Positions 8,529 to 17,175 of a DNA stretch of 64,000 nucleotides are shown one piece after another. Position numbers and translations under genes: made by a program. The stretch is from CAMPKL01 sp963817465 (GTDB lineage Bacteria > Acidobacteriota > Terriglobia > Bryobacterales > UBA6623): assembly GCA_963817465.1 (NCBI GenBank), contig CAWFOP010000001.1, positions 11,056 to 75,055 of the forward strand. Direction: 5' to 3'. A model generated the notes under the pieces. The model saw only the letters and a list, made by a program, of their open reading frames with translations, was not told where the DNA came from and made no database searches. How positions within the stretch are numbered: the stretch's first letter is position 1; each line of letters starts with the position of its first letter.

Positions 8529-9600
8529 CTACTGCGCCAGATAGGCGTCGAGGTCCGAGCGCTTGATACGGACGCTCGAGCCGATCTTCTTGGCGCTAAG
8601 CTCGCCGGATTCAACGACGGCCAGCACGTCCGCCTCGGCGACGCCCAGCGCTTGAGCGACCTGCGCGGGCGTCGAGCATTTCAGGGAGACCGCTCGGCTG
8701 CGCCGGAGCCGCGGCGGGGGCCGCCGCCGGCGTTTGCTGCGCCATGAGGCCGCCGTGCTGCTTCATCATCTCATTGGCCATCGCCATGCCGATCGCCATT
8801 TCGGTCGCCATGCCGCCGGCGCCGCCGCCTTCGCCCTTGCCCATGCCTTCAGCCATCTGATACTTGACGTAGTCGTTCAGGTTGCCGACGGCGGCCATCG
8901 ACGAGCGCTTGTCGATCGCTTCTTCGACTTCCTTGGGAACCGAGACGTTCTCGACGATGAAGCTGTCGAAGCGGATGCCGTACTTGCCTCCGACGACCGG
9001 GTTGATCAGCGGCAGCAGCGCCGCGCCGAGCTCGGAGTATTGCGTCGCCACGTCGAGCACCGGAATGTTCGACTGCGCCAGCGCTTCCGAGAACACGCTG
9101 ACGAGCCGTGAGCGCATCGTGTCGGAAAACTCGTCGAGGCGGAACGTATGGTCCGACCCGGCGACTTCCTTGAGGAAGATCTTCGGGTCGATGATCTTGA
9201 CGTCAAAGGTTCCGAAGGCACGGGCGCGGACGATGCCGAAGTCGTTGTCGCGCATCATGATCGGGTTCGACGTGCCCCATTTGACGCCCGTGAACAGCCG
9301 CGTGTTGATGTAGTAGACGTCGATCTTGAACGGCGACTCGAGCCCGTACTTCCAGCTCTTGAGGCGGGTGAGGATCGGGATGTTTTCGGTCGCGAGCGTG
9401 TGCTTGCCGGGGCCGAATTGATCCCCGAACTCGCCCAGATAGATGAGCTGCACGATCTGCGACTCGCGCACGATAAGCTGCGCGCCGTTTTTGATGGCCT
9501 TGTCTTCGTCGGGAAAACGGTATGAAAGAACGTCCCGAGAGTCATCGGTCCATTCGATGATCTCGAGCAGCTCGCCCTTCAGGAAATCGAGTATGCCCAT
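8529..9600 (-). CDS. SPFH/band 7 domain protein (YdjI / 'virion core protein'-like) with C-terminal helix-turn-helix, apparent frameshift
   Basis: Starts at ATG 9600 with AAGGAG upstream. Residues 1-300 form the YdjI-type SPFH domain: MGILDFLKGELLEIIEW opening, YRFPDEDKAIKNGAQLIV, and a KYGIRFDSFIVENVSVP motif, then a Met/Gly-rich linker and a Pro/Ala-rich tail. As sequenced, the frame drifts into an Arg/Gly-rich tail and stops at 8611. In the alternative frame a convincing DNA-binding-like module continues from about 8680 to a TAG at 8529 (STPAQVAQALGV..., then KKIGSSVRIKRSDLDAYL), an excisionase-type helix-turn-helix. The span is one base too long, so a single inserted base between about 8676 and 8760 is likely. 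The protein presumably assembles on the inner membrane and works with the adjacent zinc-ribbon protein. Confidence 0.8.
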
Positions 9601-9870
9601 GGATTCTCCTTGCTCGCGCCGGAACGGTATTCTAGCAAGGCGGCATTGTCTGCACGAAGCGCCGGGAACGAACAGCATCTTCGACGGGCGGGATCACGGC
9701 TCCCATCGCCGACGCCGAGGGGCGCTTTCAACTTTGGTCTGGACGCTCGGTCAACGACGTTTCCGGACCCGCCGCGGCCACATGACCGCCGCGACAGACC
9801 GAAATCAGAGATCCGCCGATATTGTGATACGCTACTCATCAATTCTGAGCCGCCTGGTTCCGAGAACGCG

Positions 9871-11496
9871 ATGAAACCCGATGTCCGACGACTTTTATTG
9901 TGCGCCCTGGCGTTGGCCTGGGCTTTTTATTTCTCGACGTGGCAAGGTGTCTATTCATACTACGGAAAGGAAGCCTCCTATTATCTCGCCGCACCGCCTT
10001 CTTCCAATGCCGGTCTTTCAGTCCTGCTGTCATCGTTAGCCCTTGCGGCGGTTTTCCTGATTCCGCTGCTGGTCGCCGGGACGGCGCACAACACTATATT
10101 GAAGCGCGGCGCGCAATTGGCTGTCATCGCTACGCTGCTTGTTTCCGGTTGGAAAGTAGCCGCGCCTTTCGTGCTCGGCTGGGCTTTGAGTTGGGAATCG
10201 CAATATGTCTCGTTCGCAGTTGTCGTATTAGCGGCGATTGCGGTGATGACTGTATTTTATTACTTTTCTTATCGCCCCGATCAGGTTTATCGAATCGCGC
10301 AAGTCGGGCTTTTGGTGTTCTCGCCGTTCGTCGCGGTGACGTCCGTGCAACTCGGAATTTGGATTTTCTCCGGCGACAAGATTACGAGCGGAACCAGAGA
10401 CTTGGCCACTGTAGCCGGCCGCGGCGCTGCGGCCGGCCGCCGAATCGTATGGGTGCTGTTTGACGAATTAGACGCCGACGTCGCCTTCCGTCAAAACCCG
10501 CCCGTATCCCTTCCCGAGTTCGCTCGTTTGCGACAAGAAGCGTTTTCGAGCACAAACGTCGAACCAACGTCGTTGAAGACCCTGACAGCCATTCCTGAAA
10601 TGACCACGGGCGAGCGAGTGCTTTCCGCTAATCCGGCCGATTGTAAGACTCTGACGTTGACAGAAGAGGATAAGACGACGTCTTGGTCGTCGGAGGATAC
10701 GGTCTTCCGGGCGGCGAAAAAGAAGGGTATGTCCGTTGGAATCGCCGGGTGGTATCACCCTTACTGCCGACTCTTCCCCGAGCTGCTTTCGGCATGCGAA
10801 TTTCAGCCAATGGGAAGCGGAGCGTTCTCGATGCGCGCGAATGTGGTGTCCGCGTCGATGCCGTTGTGGGAGGCCGTGCTGCTGAGGGCCGAGCTCGAAT
10901 GGAATGTGACGAAGAAGTGGATCCTATTAGTGCGAGACTCCGAGGTCAACGCCAGGCAGATTTTTTACGTTCGAAGAGCTCAGCTCCGGTCATTCCAGGC
11001 GATTCGTCGGGCTGCGTTGGGCTACGTATCGAATCCTGACTTGGATTTTGTGTTCCTTCATTTTCCGACGCCCCATCCGGTCGGAATTTTTGACCGTCGG
11101 ACAGGCGAGTTTTCAGTGAGCGAATCCGCAAATTACGTTGACAATCTTGCACTTGCGGATCGAACCCTCGGTGAGATTCGAACGAGCATCAAACACGCGG
11201 GCTTAGACGACAGGACAGTACTGGTCGTAAACTCTGATCATCCGGTGCGGGATTTCTGGCAGGAATTCCCCTTCTGGTCGGAAGAGATGCAACGCTTGAT
11301 CGATACTCGTGATTCGCTGTCCACGCCGCTTTTTGTGCTCGCGCCGGGTGAGAGGATTCCGGATTATGGGGGTCCGCTCGGAGCACTCGTGGTCTACGAT
11401 CTCATGCGCCTCCTCATCGAGGGAGGATCACCGCAGCCCGCGGATTTTTCCGCCTGGATGTCCAAGCGATACCCGACTCGAAAAGTAAGCGACTAA
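9871..11496 (+). CDS. Membrane-anchored alkaline phosphatase/sulfatase-superfamily protein
   Basis: A 541-aa protein. The first ~180 residues contain about five transmembrane helices. A soluble domain begins with RRIVWVLFDELDADV, the first metal-binding Asp motif of the alkaline phosphatase fold, followed by a nucleophile region PTSLKTLTAIPEMTTG that resembles the 'SxxTLxSIPxMLTG' segment of phosphoethanolamine/phosphoglycerol-type transferases. Later come FLHFPTPHP and VVNSDHPVRDFW, the distal Asp/His metal ligands. A transferase or hydrolase of envelope phospho- or sulfo-groups is inferred; the substrate is not determined. The ATG at 9871 was chosen because upstream in-frame codons encode Arg/Pro-rich, non-membrane sequence. 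This gene is visibly more A/T-rich and less codon-biased than its neighbours, which could reflect horizontal acquisition. It converges on the next membrane protein gene. Confidence 0.75.
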   Translation: MKPDVRRLLLCALALAWAFYFSTWQGVYSYYGKEASYYLAAPPSSNAGLSVLLSSLALAAVFLIPLLVAGTAHNTILKRGAQLAVIATLLVSGWKVAAPFVLGWALSWESQYVSFAVVVLAAIAVMTVFYYFSYRPDQVYRIAQVGLLVFSPFVAVTSVQLGIWIFSGDKITSGTRDLATVAGRGAAAGRRIVWVLFDELDADVAFRQNPPVSLPEFARLRQEAFSSTNVEPTSLKTLTAIPEMTTGERVLSANPADCKTLTLTEEDKTTSWSSEDTVFRAAKKKGMSVGIAGWYHPYCRLFPELLSACEFQPMGSGAFSMRANVVSASMPLWEAVLLRAELEWNVTKKWILLVRDSEVNARQIFYVRRAQLRSFQAIRRAALGYVSNPDLDFVFLHFPTPHPVGIFDRRTGEFSVSESANYVDNLALADRTLGEIRTSIKHAGLDDRTVLVVNSDHPVRDFWQEFPFWSEEMQRLIDTRDSLSTPLFVLAPGERIPDYGGPLGALVVYDLMRLLIEGGSPQPADFSAWMSKRYPTRKVSD

Positions 11497-11560
11497 TTAG
11501 GTCGGTCGAGCAGGGCGAGTGGATCTGATCAGAAGAGACGATGAGCGACGCGATCACTGA

Positions 11561-13501
11561 TTACCGATTGCGAAAATCGTCGCAGGAATACAAATAGTAT
11601 CGTGCCGATCGCAATTCTTCTTTTGGCTTCTCGGTCAGCAGGTCCAAGAGGACCGGAGTGTTTTGGGGATCCCAAGTCGCCAAGGCGGCGCCGCTCGATT
11701 GAGCGTGCAGCACCACGAAGTCGAGACCGTGCCCTTCGTTGCAGGCCGCCTGAAGGACCGTCAGACTGGGGGGCGGAGCGTGACTCAAAGCGCGGGTCGA
11801 GTCGCGCACTAGCCCTGCATACTCCGGCGGGATCAAGCGGTCGAGCGCGTGGACTCGCCGCGCGAACTCGACGGCGGTCGCCCGGTTGAAGATCAACCCC
11901 GCGCCTTGCGTGTAGGAGAGATACGGAGTGCGTCCAAGGCCGAACCAGATCAATTCGGCCTCCTTGTCGGCGGTCGCTCCGGCGCCGCGCCAGAACACCG
12001 AAGCGCCTTCAGGAATGGCGGCGCGCATCTGCTCCAGGCCGCGGCCTGTCTCCAGAGCCCGCTGAAAGCGAGGTCTCGCGTTCCAGCCGATCACGGATAC
12101 GGCTAGAATGCACGACGCGATGACGGGCATCGCTCTTCGCAGTTGCGTCGGGCGGCTCGGCAACAGGCAAAGTGCGGCCGCCGCTACGATTCCGTCCAGC
12201 GGCGAGGGCTGCCGCAGTAGGGCGATCACCCAATCCTTGCTGATCGCCGCCGCCTCGAGAAGGTTCTTGCCGAGGGAGAAAATGCGTGACCCGAAATAGG
12301 CCAGCGTCACTCCCCCGAGAACGAAGAACGCCAGCGCCTGGACAGGCGCCGGCGGCTTCTTTGAGGAGTCGCCGAGCAGACGGAACGCAAACCACGCGCC
12401 GGCGATCGTCAAACTCACCGCAAAGTAAGGGAACAATTGCATCAAGAATCCAACCGACAGCAGCGCCAAGACGGCGCGCCCAGCCTCGCGCCGCAACAAC
12501 TCGAACGCGATGGCGCCCATGCTGAAGTTTGCCGCCGCCGACAACAGCCAGAGCGCGCGAGAGGGTTGCAGTTGGATCAGCAACAGGTTGCTCGATGCAT
12601 CGCCGATCAATGACAGAGCAAACCCGCCCAGAGCGACGATCAGGATTGTGCCCAACAGGTCCCGCGACTTCTTCAGTGCGCTCAACGCGGTCAACTCGAC
12701 TACGATGACATCGAGGGCGATGCCGGCGAAGTCCTCCGGCCGCCACGAGAGCGGAAAACAGACCACGTTCCTCTTTTCGACGATCGCTCTCCACGCGGGG
12801 TCCATGGAATCGAACAGCGCCGCGAAGGGCGCGACGCCTGCCGCGGCCAATCCGAAAGCCGCCGCCCCGCCGAGCGGGACGAGCAACGCCCAACGGCGAT
12901 CGCGCCGAGCCAACATCAACACGACCGCTGCCAAGGCGACAGCTCCGTAAAGGGGATGCAGCGCCACCGCTCCGAGCGCCAGCAGGACTGAAAGCGCCCA
13001 ACGTTCGGTTACGAACGAGAGTGCCCAAAACGTCAGCGCCTCGGCGTAGAGCCTCGCCGTGACAAAACCTTCGCCGTACGCGAAGATCCGATATCCGCCA
13101 TAGTCCGGCGGCAGAGCCGCGAGCGCCAACAGACCCCAAAGCAGCTTGGGCCCGACCGCTGTGCGGCGGAGCAACGCCGCCGCTCCCGTGAGCCAAAGTG
13201 TTTGGCCCAGCAACGTGAGCAGCACGCCGGACTGCGCCGCTCCGAGCGCTCGGATGAATACCGCGTGGAGCCAGGGAAAGGCCGTGAAGGAATCCTGTGA
13301 ACCGTAAAAGAAGAAGAGGTCTTTGGCATACGCCTCGGGATGCAAGACGCGCAGCGCTTGCACAGTATAGAGGCGCGAGTCGTGGATGAGTCCCTGATAC
13401 GAATGGAAGTAGAGCCAAACGCCGACGACGAGCAGCGCTTGCCAGCGGTCAAGAAACAGGCCGAGGAAGCCTGGGCGCTGCTGCCTTTCCAGGACCGTCA
13501 C
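11561..13501 (-). CDS. Polytopic membrane protein of unknown function (GT-C-like)
   Basis: A 646-aa protein with roughly a dozen hydrophobic segments distributed along nearly its whole length and a soluble C-terminal ~130 residues. The first loop contains HDSRLYTVQAL followed by PEAYAKDLFFFYGSQDSFTAF. This layout (Asp-containing first extracytoplasmic loop, many TM helices, soluble tail) resembles GT-C type glycosyltransferases and related uncharacterised membrane proteins, but no diagnostic motif assures that call. The C-terminal part has AIPEGASVFWRGAG and YYLYSCDDFR. The start is GTG at 13501. It faces the alkaline-phosphatase-like gene tail to tail, 64 nt apart, and both may act on envelope glycans. 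Function is left open. Confidence 0.7.
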   Translation of the reverse strand: MTVLERQQRPGFLGLFLDRWQALLVVGVWLYFHSYQGLIHDSRLYTVQALRVLHPEAYAKDLFFFYGSQDSFTAFPWLHAVFIRALGAAQSGVLLTLLGQTLWLTGAAALLRRTAVGPKLLWGLLALAALPPDYGGYRIFAYGEGFVTARLYAEALTFWALSFVTERWALSVLLALGAVALHPLYGAVALAAVVLMLARRDRRWALLVPLGGAAAFGLAAAGVAPFAALFDSMDPAWRAIVEKRNVVCFPLSWRPEDFAGIALDVIVVELTALSALKKSRDLLGTILIVALGGFALSLIGDASSNLLLIQLQPSRALWLLSAAANFSMGAIAFELLRREAGRAVLALLSVGFLMQLFPYFAVSLTIAGAWFAFRLLGDSSKKPPAPVQALAFFVLGGVTLAYFGSRIFSLGKNLLEAAAISKDWVIALLRQPSPLDGIVAAAALCLLPSRPTQLRRAMPVIASCILAVSVIGWNARPRFQRALETGRGLEQMRAAIPEGASVFWRGAGATADKEAELIWFGLGRTPYLSYTQGAGLIFNRATAVEFARRVHALDRLIPPEYAGLVRDSTRALSHAPPPSLTVLQAACNEGHGLDFVVLHAQSSGAALATWDPQNTPVLLDLLTEKPKEELRSARYYLYSCDDFRNR

Positions 13502-13564
13502 GCGGAGATGTTCTCCGCTCCTAGTTTCATTTGCGGCGGCAGAGCCCGATAACGGTTGGAAACC

Positions 13565-14981
13565 CTACATCGCCTGCGCAAAAGCGCTTAAGACGGAGCG
13601 CTTCACGAGGCTAGAACGCGCAGTTGCGCCGTGGGCGCGAGGCCGCGTCACCGCCGTCAGTTCGCCCACCAGCGAGTTCGGGCCGGCCGCCGTGACCTTC
13701 ACGTCGCAGTAGGCTCCGCGCAAATCGCCGCTCGCGACCTCTCTCGGATCAGCGAAGTTGAGTACACGGTTCTGCGTGGTGCGGCCGATCCACTGACCCG
13801 ACTTTTCGCGGAAACCTTCCACCAGCGCTTCTTCGGTCGTTCCGATGCGGTCGGCGTTTTTGCGTATCTGGATCTGGCGCTGCCGCTCCTGGAGAATCAT
13901 CAGCCGCCGACCTTTTTCTTCTTCCGGAATGTGAGCGGCGTAGTCGACCGAGTCGGTGCCCCGCCGCGGCGAGTACTTGAACGAGAACAGCGAGGCGTAT
14001 CCGACCTCGTCGATCAGGCTGACGGTCTGCTCGAAATCGTCGTCGGTTTCGCCGGGGAAGCCGACGATGATGTCGGTCGACAGGGCGATCTCGCGCTTGG
14101 CCGACTTGATCGTGTCGATCACGCGCAGATATTCGTCGCGCGAGTACGTCCGGCGCATGGCGGCAAGCACTTTGGTCGAGCCCGACTGCACCGGCAGATG
14201 CACCCAGTCGCAGAGCCGTTCGTTGTCGGCGATCGCCTCGACGATGTCCGGAGTGAAGTCACGGGGATGTGAAGTCGTGAACCGCACGCGCCGCACCCCG
14301 TCGAGCTGGCCGATCTCGCGCAGCAACCTCGCGAAGGTCCAACCGCGCGCCGGACGGGTCGCGGTAGCTGTTCACGGTTTGGCCCAGCAGCATGATTTCG
14401 GCCGTGCCGCCGGCGACGATGCGGCGCGCTTCTTCCATCACGCTCGCTGAGCTGCGGCTGCGCTCCGGTCCCCGCGTGAACGGCACCACGCAGTACGAGC
14501 AGTTCTTGTCGCAGCCTTCGATGATGGTGATGTAGGCCGAGTAGGGGTTGTCGCGCTGCGCCTGCGGCTGATCGAAGGTCTCGTCGGTGTCGAGGCTCAG
14601 GCCGGTCACGCGGGTTTCGCCGGCGTCGAGCCTGTCGAGCAACTCAGGCAGTTGGTTATAAGAAGCCGAGCCGCAGACCAGGTCGACGTGCGGCGCCATC
14701 TCGAATATCTCTTCGCCGTTGTGCTGCGCGACGCACCCGAGCACGCCGATCTTTTTGCCCTTGGCGCTGTTCTTGATGCCGCCCAGCCGCGAGAACACCT
14801 TCTGCTCCGCCTTGTCGCGGATCGAGCAAGTGTTGTAGAGGATGAAGTCCGCCTCTTCGGTGGAATGCACCTGCCGAAAGCCGCGCGTAGCGAGTACGCC
14901 GCGCACCTTCTCGGAATCGTGCACGTTCATCTGGCACCCGAAGGTCTCGATGTAGTAAGTCTTCGCTGCGATGGTCGGCAT
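13565..14981 (-). CDS. miaB: tRNA-2-methylthio-N6-isopentenyladenosine(37) methylthiotransferase MiaB, split by apparent frameshift
   Basis: The N-terminal part starts at ATG 14981 with the UPF0004 domain (ETFGCQMNVHDSE, NTCSIRDKAEQK, GVLGCVAQ), then the radical-SAM cysteines (GCDKNCSYCVVPFTRGPERS), LGQTVNSYRDPS. It then runs out of frame to a stop at 14259. The C-terminal part is in another frame (RFTTSHPRDF, HLPVQSGSTKVLAAMRRTYSR, IIVGFPGETDDDFE, then a TRAM-like tail). Deleting one T (AA at 14341-14342 on the plus strand) joins them as ...GARWTFARLLREIGQLDG, fully MiaB-like. Total span is 1417 nt, one base over a multiple of three. The enzyme adds the methylthio group at A37 of UNN-decoding tRNAs using two 4Fe-4S clusters. 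All catalytic residues are present on the two fragments. Confidence 0.93.
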
Positions 14982-15035
14982 GACGCTCGGCGCTATCCCC
15001 CTACGATAGCAACGCTGCGCGGAAGAGCTGTTGCG

Positions 15036-15728
15036 CTAGTGACCGTCGGAAATGACGCGCCCGTCCCGCATCTGAACCTGGCGCGAGGCGGCGAAATTCG
15101 CGGCCTCGGGGTTGTGAGTGATCATCAAGATCGTCTGGCCCAGCGTCTTGTTCAACCGCTTGAGCGTCTCGAGGACGAGCTCGGAATTTTGGGTGTCGAG
15201 ATTTCCTGTCGGTTCGTCGGCCAGCAGCAGCGGCGGGTTGTTCACGATCGCCCGTGCGATGGCGACGCGCTGCTGCTCGCCGCCGGAGAGCGCGTAGGGT
15301 TTGTGGTCGAGGCGCCGGTCGATGCCCAGCAGCTTGACCACGGCGAGGAACTCCTCCGTCAGCGGTTCGTGCGCGCCGGCGATGTCGCGCGCGATCTCGA
15401 TGTTCTCGCGCGCCGAGAGCGTCGGCAACAGGTTGAACTTCTGAAAAACGAAGCCGACCGACCGTTTCCGCAGATTCGTGCGCTCGCTGTCGCTCATCTT
15501 CGCCAGGTCTTGGCCGTCGATCAGCACGCGGCCGCTGGTCGGCGGCGTCAACCCGCCGACAACGTGAAACAGGGTCGACTTGCCTGAGCCCGACGGGCCG
15601 AGAATCGCCACGAATTCTCCGGGCTCGATCTGCATGTTGACGCCGCGCAAGGCCGGCACGTCGATCTCGCCCATGTGAAAGACCTTCTGCAGGTCTTGGA
15701 TTTCGAGGATCGGCTTGGAGTCCGCCAC
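15036..15728 (-). CDS. ABC transporter ATP-binding protein, LolD/MacB type
   Basis: A 230-aa ATPase with Walker A GPSGSGKST (about residue 43), a Q-loop region in GFVFQKFNLLPTLSARENIE, the signature LSGGEQQR, Walker B LLLADEPTGNLDT and the switch His in MITHNPEAA. The 'QKFNLLPTLSARENI' and 'DEPTGNLD' wording is characteristic of the LolD/FtsE/MacB subfamily, whose partners are FtsX-like permeases acting on lipoproteins or extracytoplasmic substrates. No permease gene is next to it in the window. It lies 3 nt downstream of a lipoprotein gene that looks like a LolA/LolB-type beta half-barrel, so a lipoprotein trafficking or efflux role is inferred. Specific substrate unknown. Confidence 0.88.
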   Translation of the reverse strand: MADSKPILEIQDLQKVFHMGEIDVPALRGVNMQIEPGEFVAILGPSGSGKSTLFHVVGGLTPPTSGRVLIDGQDLAKMSDSERTNLRKRSVGFVFQKFNLLPTLSARENIEIARDIAGAHEPLTEEFLAVVKLLGIDRRLDHKPYALSGGEQQRVAIARAIVNNPPLLLADEPTGNLDTQNSELVLETLKRLNKTLGQTILMITHNPEAANFAASRQVQMRDGRVISDGH

Positions 15729-15731
15729 CGT

Positions 15732-16676
15732 TTACTGGGCCTCCGCGCTTTCGGACGATGCGTCCGCCTCACTTCCCACAACTTCGATCTTGACGCCTTT
15801 CGGCGGCTCGAGCTCGAAGGCGTTCTCCGGCAGGTCTTCATTCAGTCCGGGGTCGAGGAATTCAAACGACAAGCTGTATCCCTCCGTCGGCCGCGACACC
15901 GAAACCTGCCGCGGATACGGGATGCCTTCGTCATCCATCCAACTGCTGTAGCGAGCGACGGTGACCACCTGAGCCTTATCGTCGTAAATCTCCAGGCGGC
16001 TCAGTTGCAGATCGGCCCGGTTGAAGAAAAACTTCCGCGTGATCACGGCCGTGCCGTCGTTGCCGCGCTGCAGTTGGACGACATGGTAGAGCACTTGGCC
16101 CTCGGTCACGTTGTCCAGAACCGCCGTCTCGTCGGGCTGCGGGGGAGAGATCATCAACGGCTTCACGACGTGCTGCGGCCGGATGTTCTCCGCTCGCTTT
16201 TTCGAATAGGTAGTGATATTGTTCTCGCCCGTGAAGAATCGCCCCTGCCAGACCAGGTAGACCTGAAACGTCTTGCCGTTCGAGACCATGTCGAACGCCT
16301 TCTGCCGCGTCACGGGGTATTGCGCTTGGATGCGGGAGTTGTCCGGCCGCTGGGCAAGCACGAAACCGCGAACGTCCCGCAAGGCCGTGCGACGATTCCG
16401 CTCTTCATTGAAATAGGAGAGCTGCAGGTTGACCGTCGCCTTCATCGAGTGCAGCTTCCGGTAGACGTCGAGCCGCTGCAATAGCTCGTCCAGCGACGCC
16501 GTGCGTAATGCCACCGGCGGCGGTTCGACCCGCGAGGTACGCGAGAGACAGCCCAAACCTGTTCCAGCTATCAAGAGCAGGATGGGAAGCAATCGAGATG
16601 TGGAGCGGGGATAAGGGGTGCGTGCTCCGCGATGCAACTGTCCAATTATATCAATCGCGCGGCGTTCTGATTTCAC
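15732..16676 (-). CDS. Putative lipoprotein with LolA/LolB-like (DUF4292-type) fold
   Basis: A 314-aa protein. A Leu/Ile-rich stretch ends in LIAGTGLGC, a good lipobox (Cys about residue 43), so the assigned GTG start at 16676 gives a rather long n-region; in-frame TTG codons nearer the hydrophobic stretch are possible starts and no clear ribosome binding site decides. The mature part opens with helical LDELLQRLDVYRKLHSMKATVNLQLSYF and continues with alternating beta strands (RGFVLAQRPDNSRIQAQYP, FQVYLVWQGRF, RYSSWMDDEGIPYPRQVSV). This pattern is that of LolA/LolB-like lipoprotein-binding half-barrels. It overlaps the preceding gene by 26 nt and sits directly before the ABC ATPase. Confidence 0.7.
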   Translation of the reverse strand: MKSERRAIDIIGQLHRGARTPYPRSTSRLLPILLLIAGTGLGCLSRTSRVEPPPVALRTASLDELLQRLDVYRKLHSMKATVNLQLSYFNEERNRRTALRDVRGFVLAQRPDNSRIQAQYPVTRQKAFDMVSNGKTFQVYLVWQGRFFTGENNITTYSKKRAENIRPQHVVKPLMISPPQPDETAVLDNVTEGQVLYHVVQLQRGNDGTAVITRKFFFNRADLQLSRLEIYDDKAQVVTVARYSSWMDDEGIPYPRQVSVSRPTEGYSLSFEFLDPGLNEDLPENAFELEPPKGVKIEVVGSEADASSESAEAQ

Positions 16677-17163
16677 TCGACCGGCGGCGCAGCTCGAGCC
16701 AGTCGGCGAACAGCGCGGGCGCTTCGAGCCACTGCAGGAACCACCCCAGCAATTCCTCCTTTTCGGCTCTCTTGGCGTCTGAGATCCGCGGGTTCCGCAA
16801 GGTGCGCTTCAGGCGCTCCTTGCCGGCCAGGACGGCGCGGCGGCAGTCGTTCGCGCGCCGACGGTCCGCTGACTCGATCGCGGTGACGTAGTCCCGCGCC
16901 GTCGTAACCAGCGAGTCCGCGGCCAAGGCGGGTTCACGCGTGCGAATCCTGTCGCGGAGATCGAGCGGCAGGGCGCCGAGAGAGCGATCGATCTCGACGT
17001 CCGTCCCCTCCAGCAGCCGCAGCAGCAAAGCATCGGAAACCTTGCGGTCGGAACGTTGCGTTACGAAACGTCGCAAGGCCGTGAGATCAGCCGGCGTGAT
17101 CAACGCGGGCCGCTCCTGGTCCAGGAACAACCGCACCAGCGCCGCGATCGACTCTCGCGTCAT
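16651..17163 (-). CDS. Hypothetical helical protein
   Basis: A 170-aa protein, entirely helical by composition, rich in Arg, Leu, Ala and Glu, without signal peptide, membrane segment or cysteine cluster (one Cys). I recognise no family. It is placed between mltG (12 nt upstream) and the lipoprotein gene (26-nt overlap) on the same strand, and its codon usage matches theirs, so it is likely a real member of the ruvX-mltG-orf-lipoprotein-ABC operon. A cytosolic role is inferred from the lack of a targeting signal. Confidence 0.6.
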   Translation of the reverse strand: MTRESIAALVRLFLDQERPALITPADLTALRRFVTQRSDRKVSDALLLRLLEGTDVEIDRSLGALPLDLRDRIRTREPALAADSLVTTARDYVTAIESADRRRANDCRRAVLAGKERLKRTLRNPRISDAKRAEKEELLGWFLQWLEAPALFADWLELRRRSSEIRTPRD

Positions 17164-17175
17164 CGTATGCGTCCT

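Noticed and set aside
6768..8747. 659-aa plus-strand ORF across the hydrolase end and antisense to the zinc-ribbon gene
   Set aside because: Composition is Arg/Gly/Ala-rich with no domain, and its sense is contradicted by two clear genes in other frames; it is a high-GC shadow.
13565..14326. Two separate MiaB-like genes
   Set aside because: The halves are complementary, not redundant, and join perfectly with one base removed.
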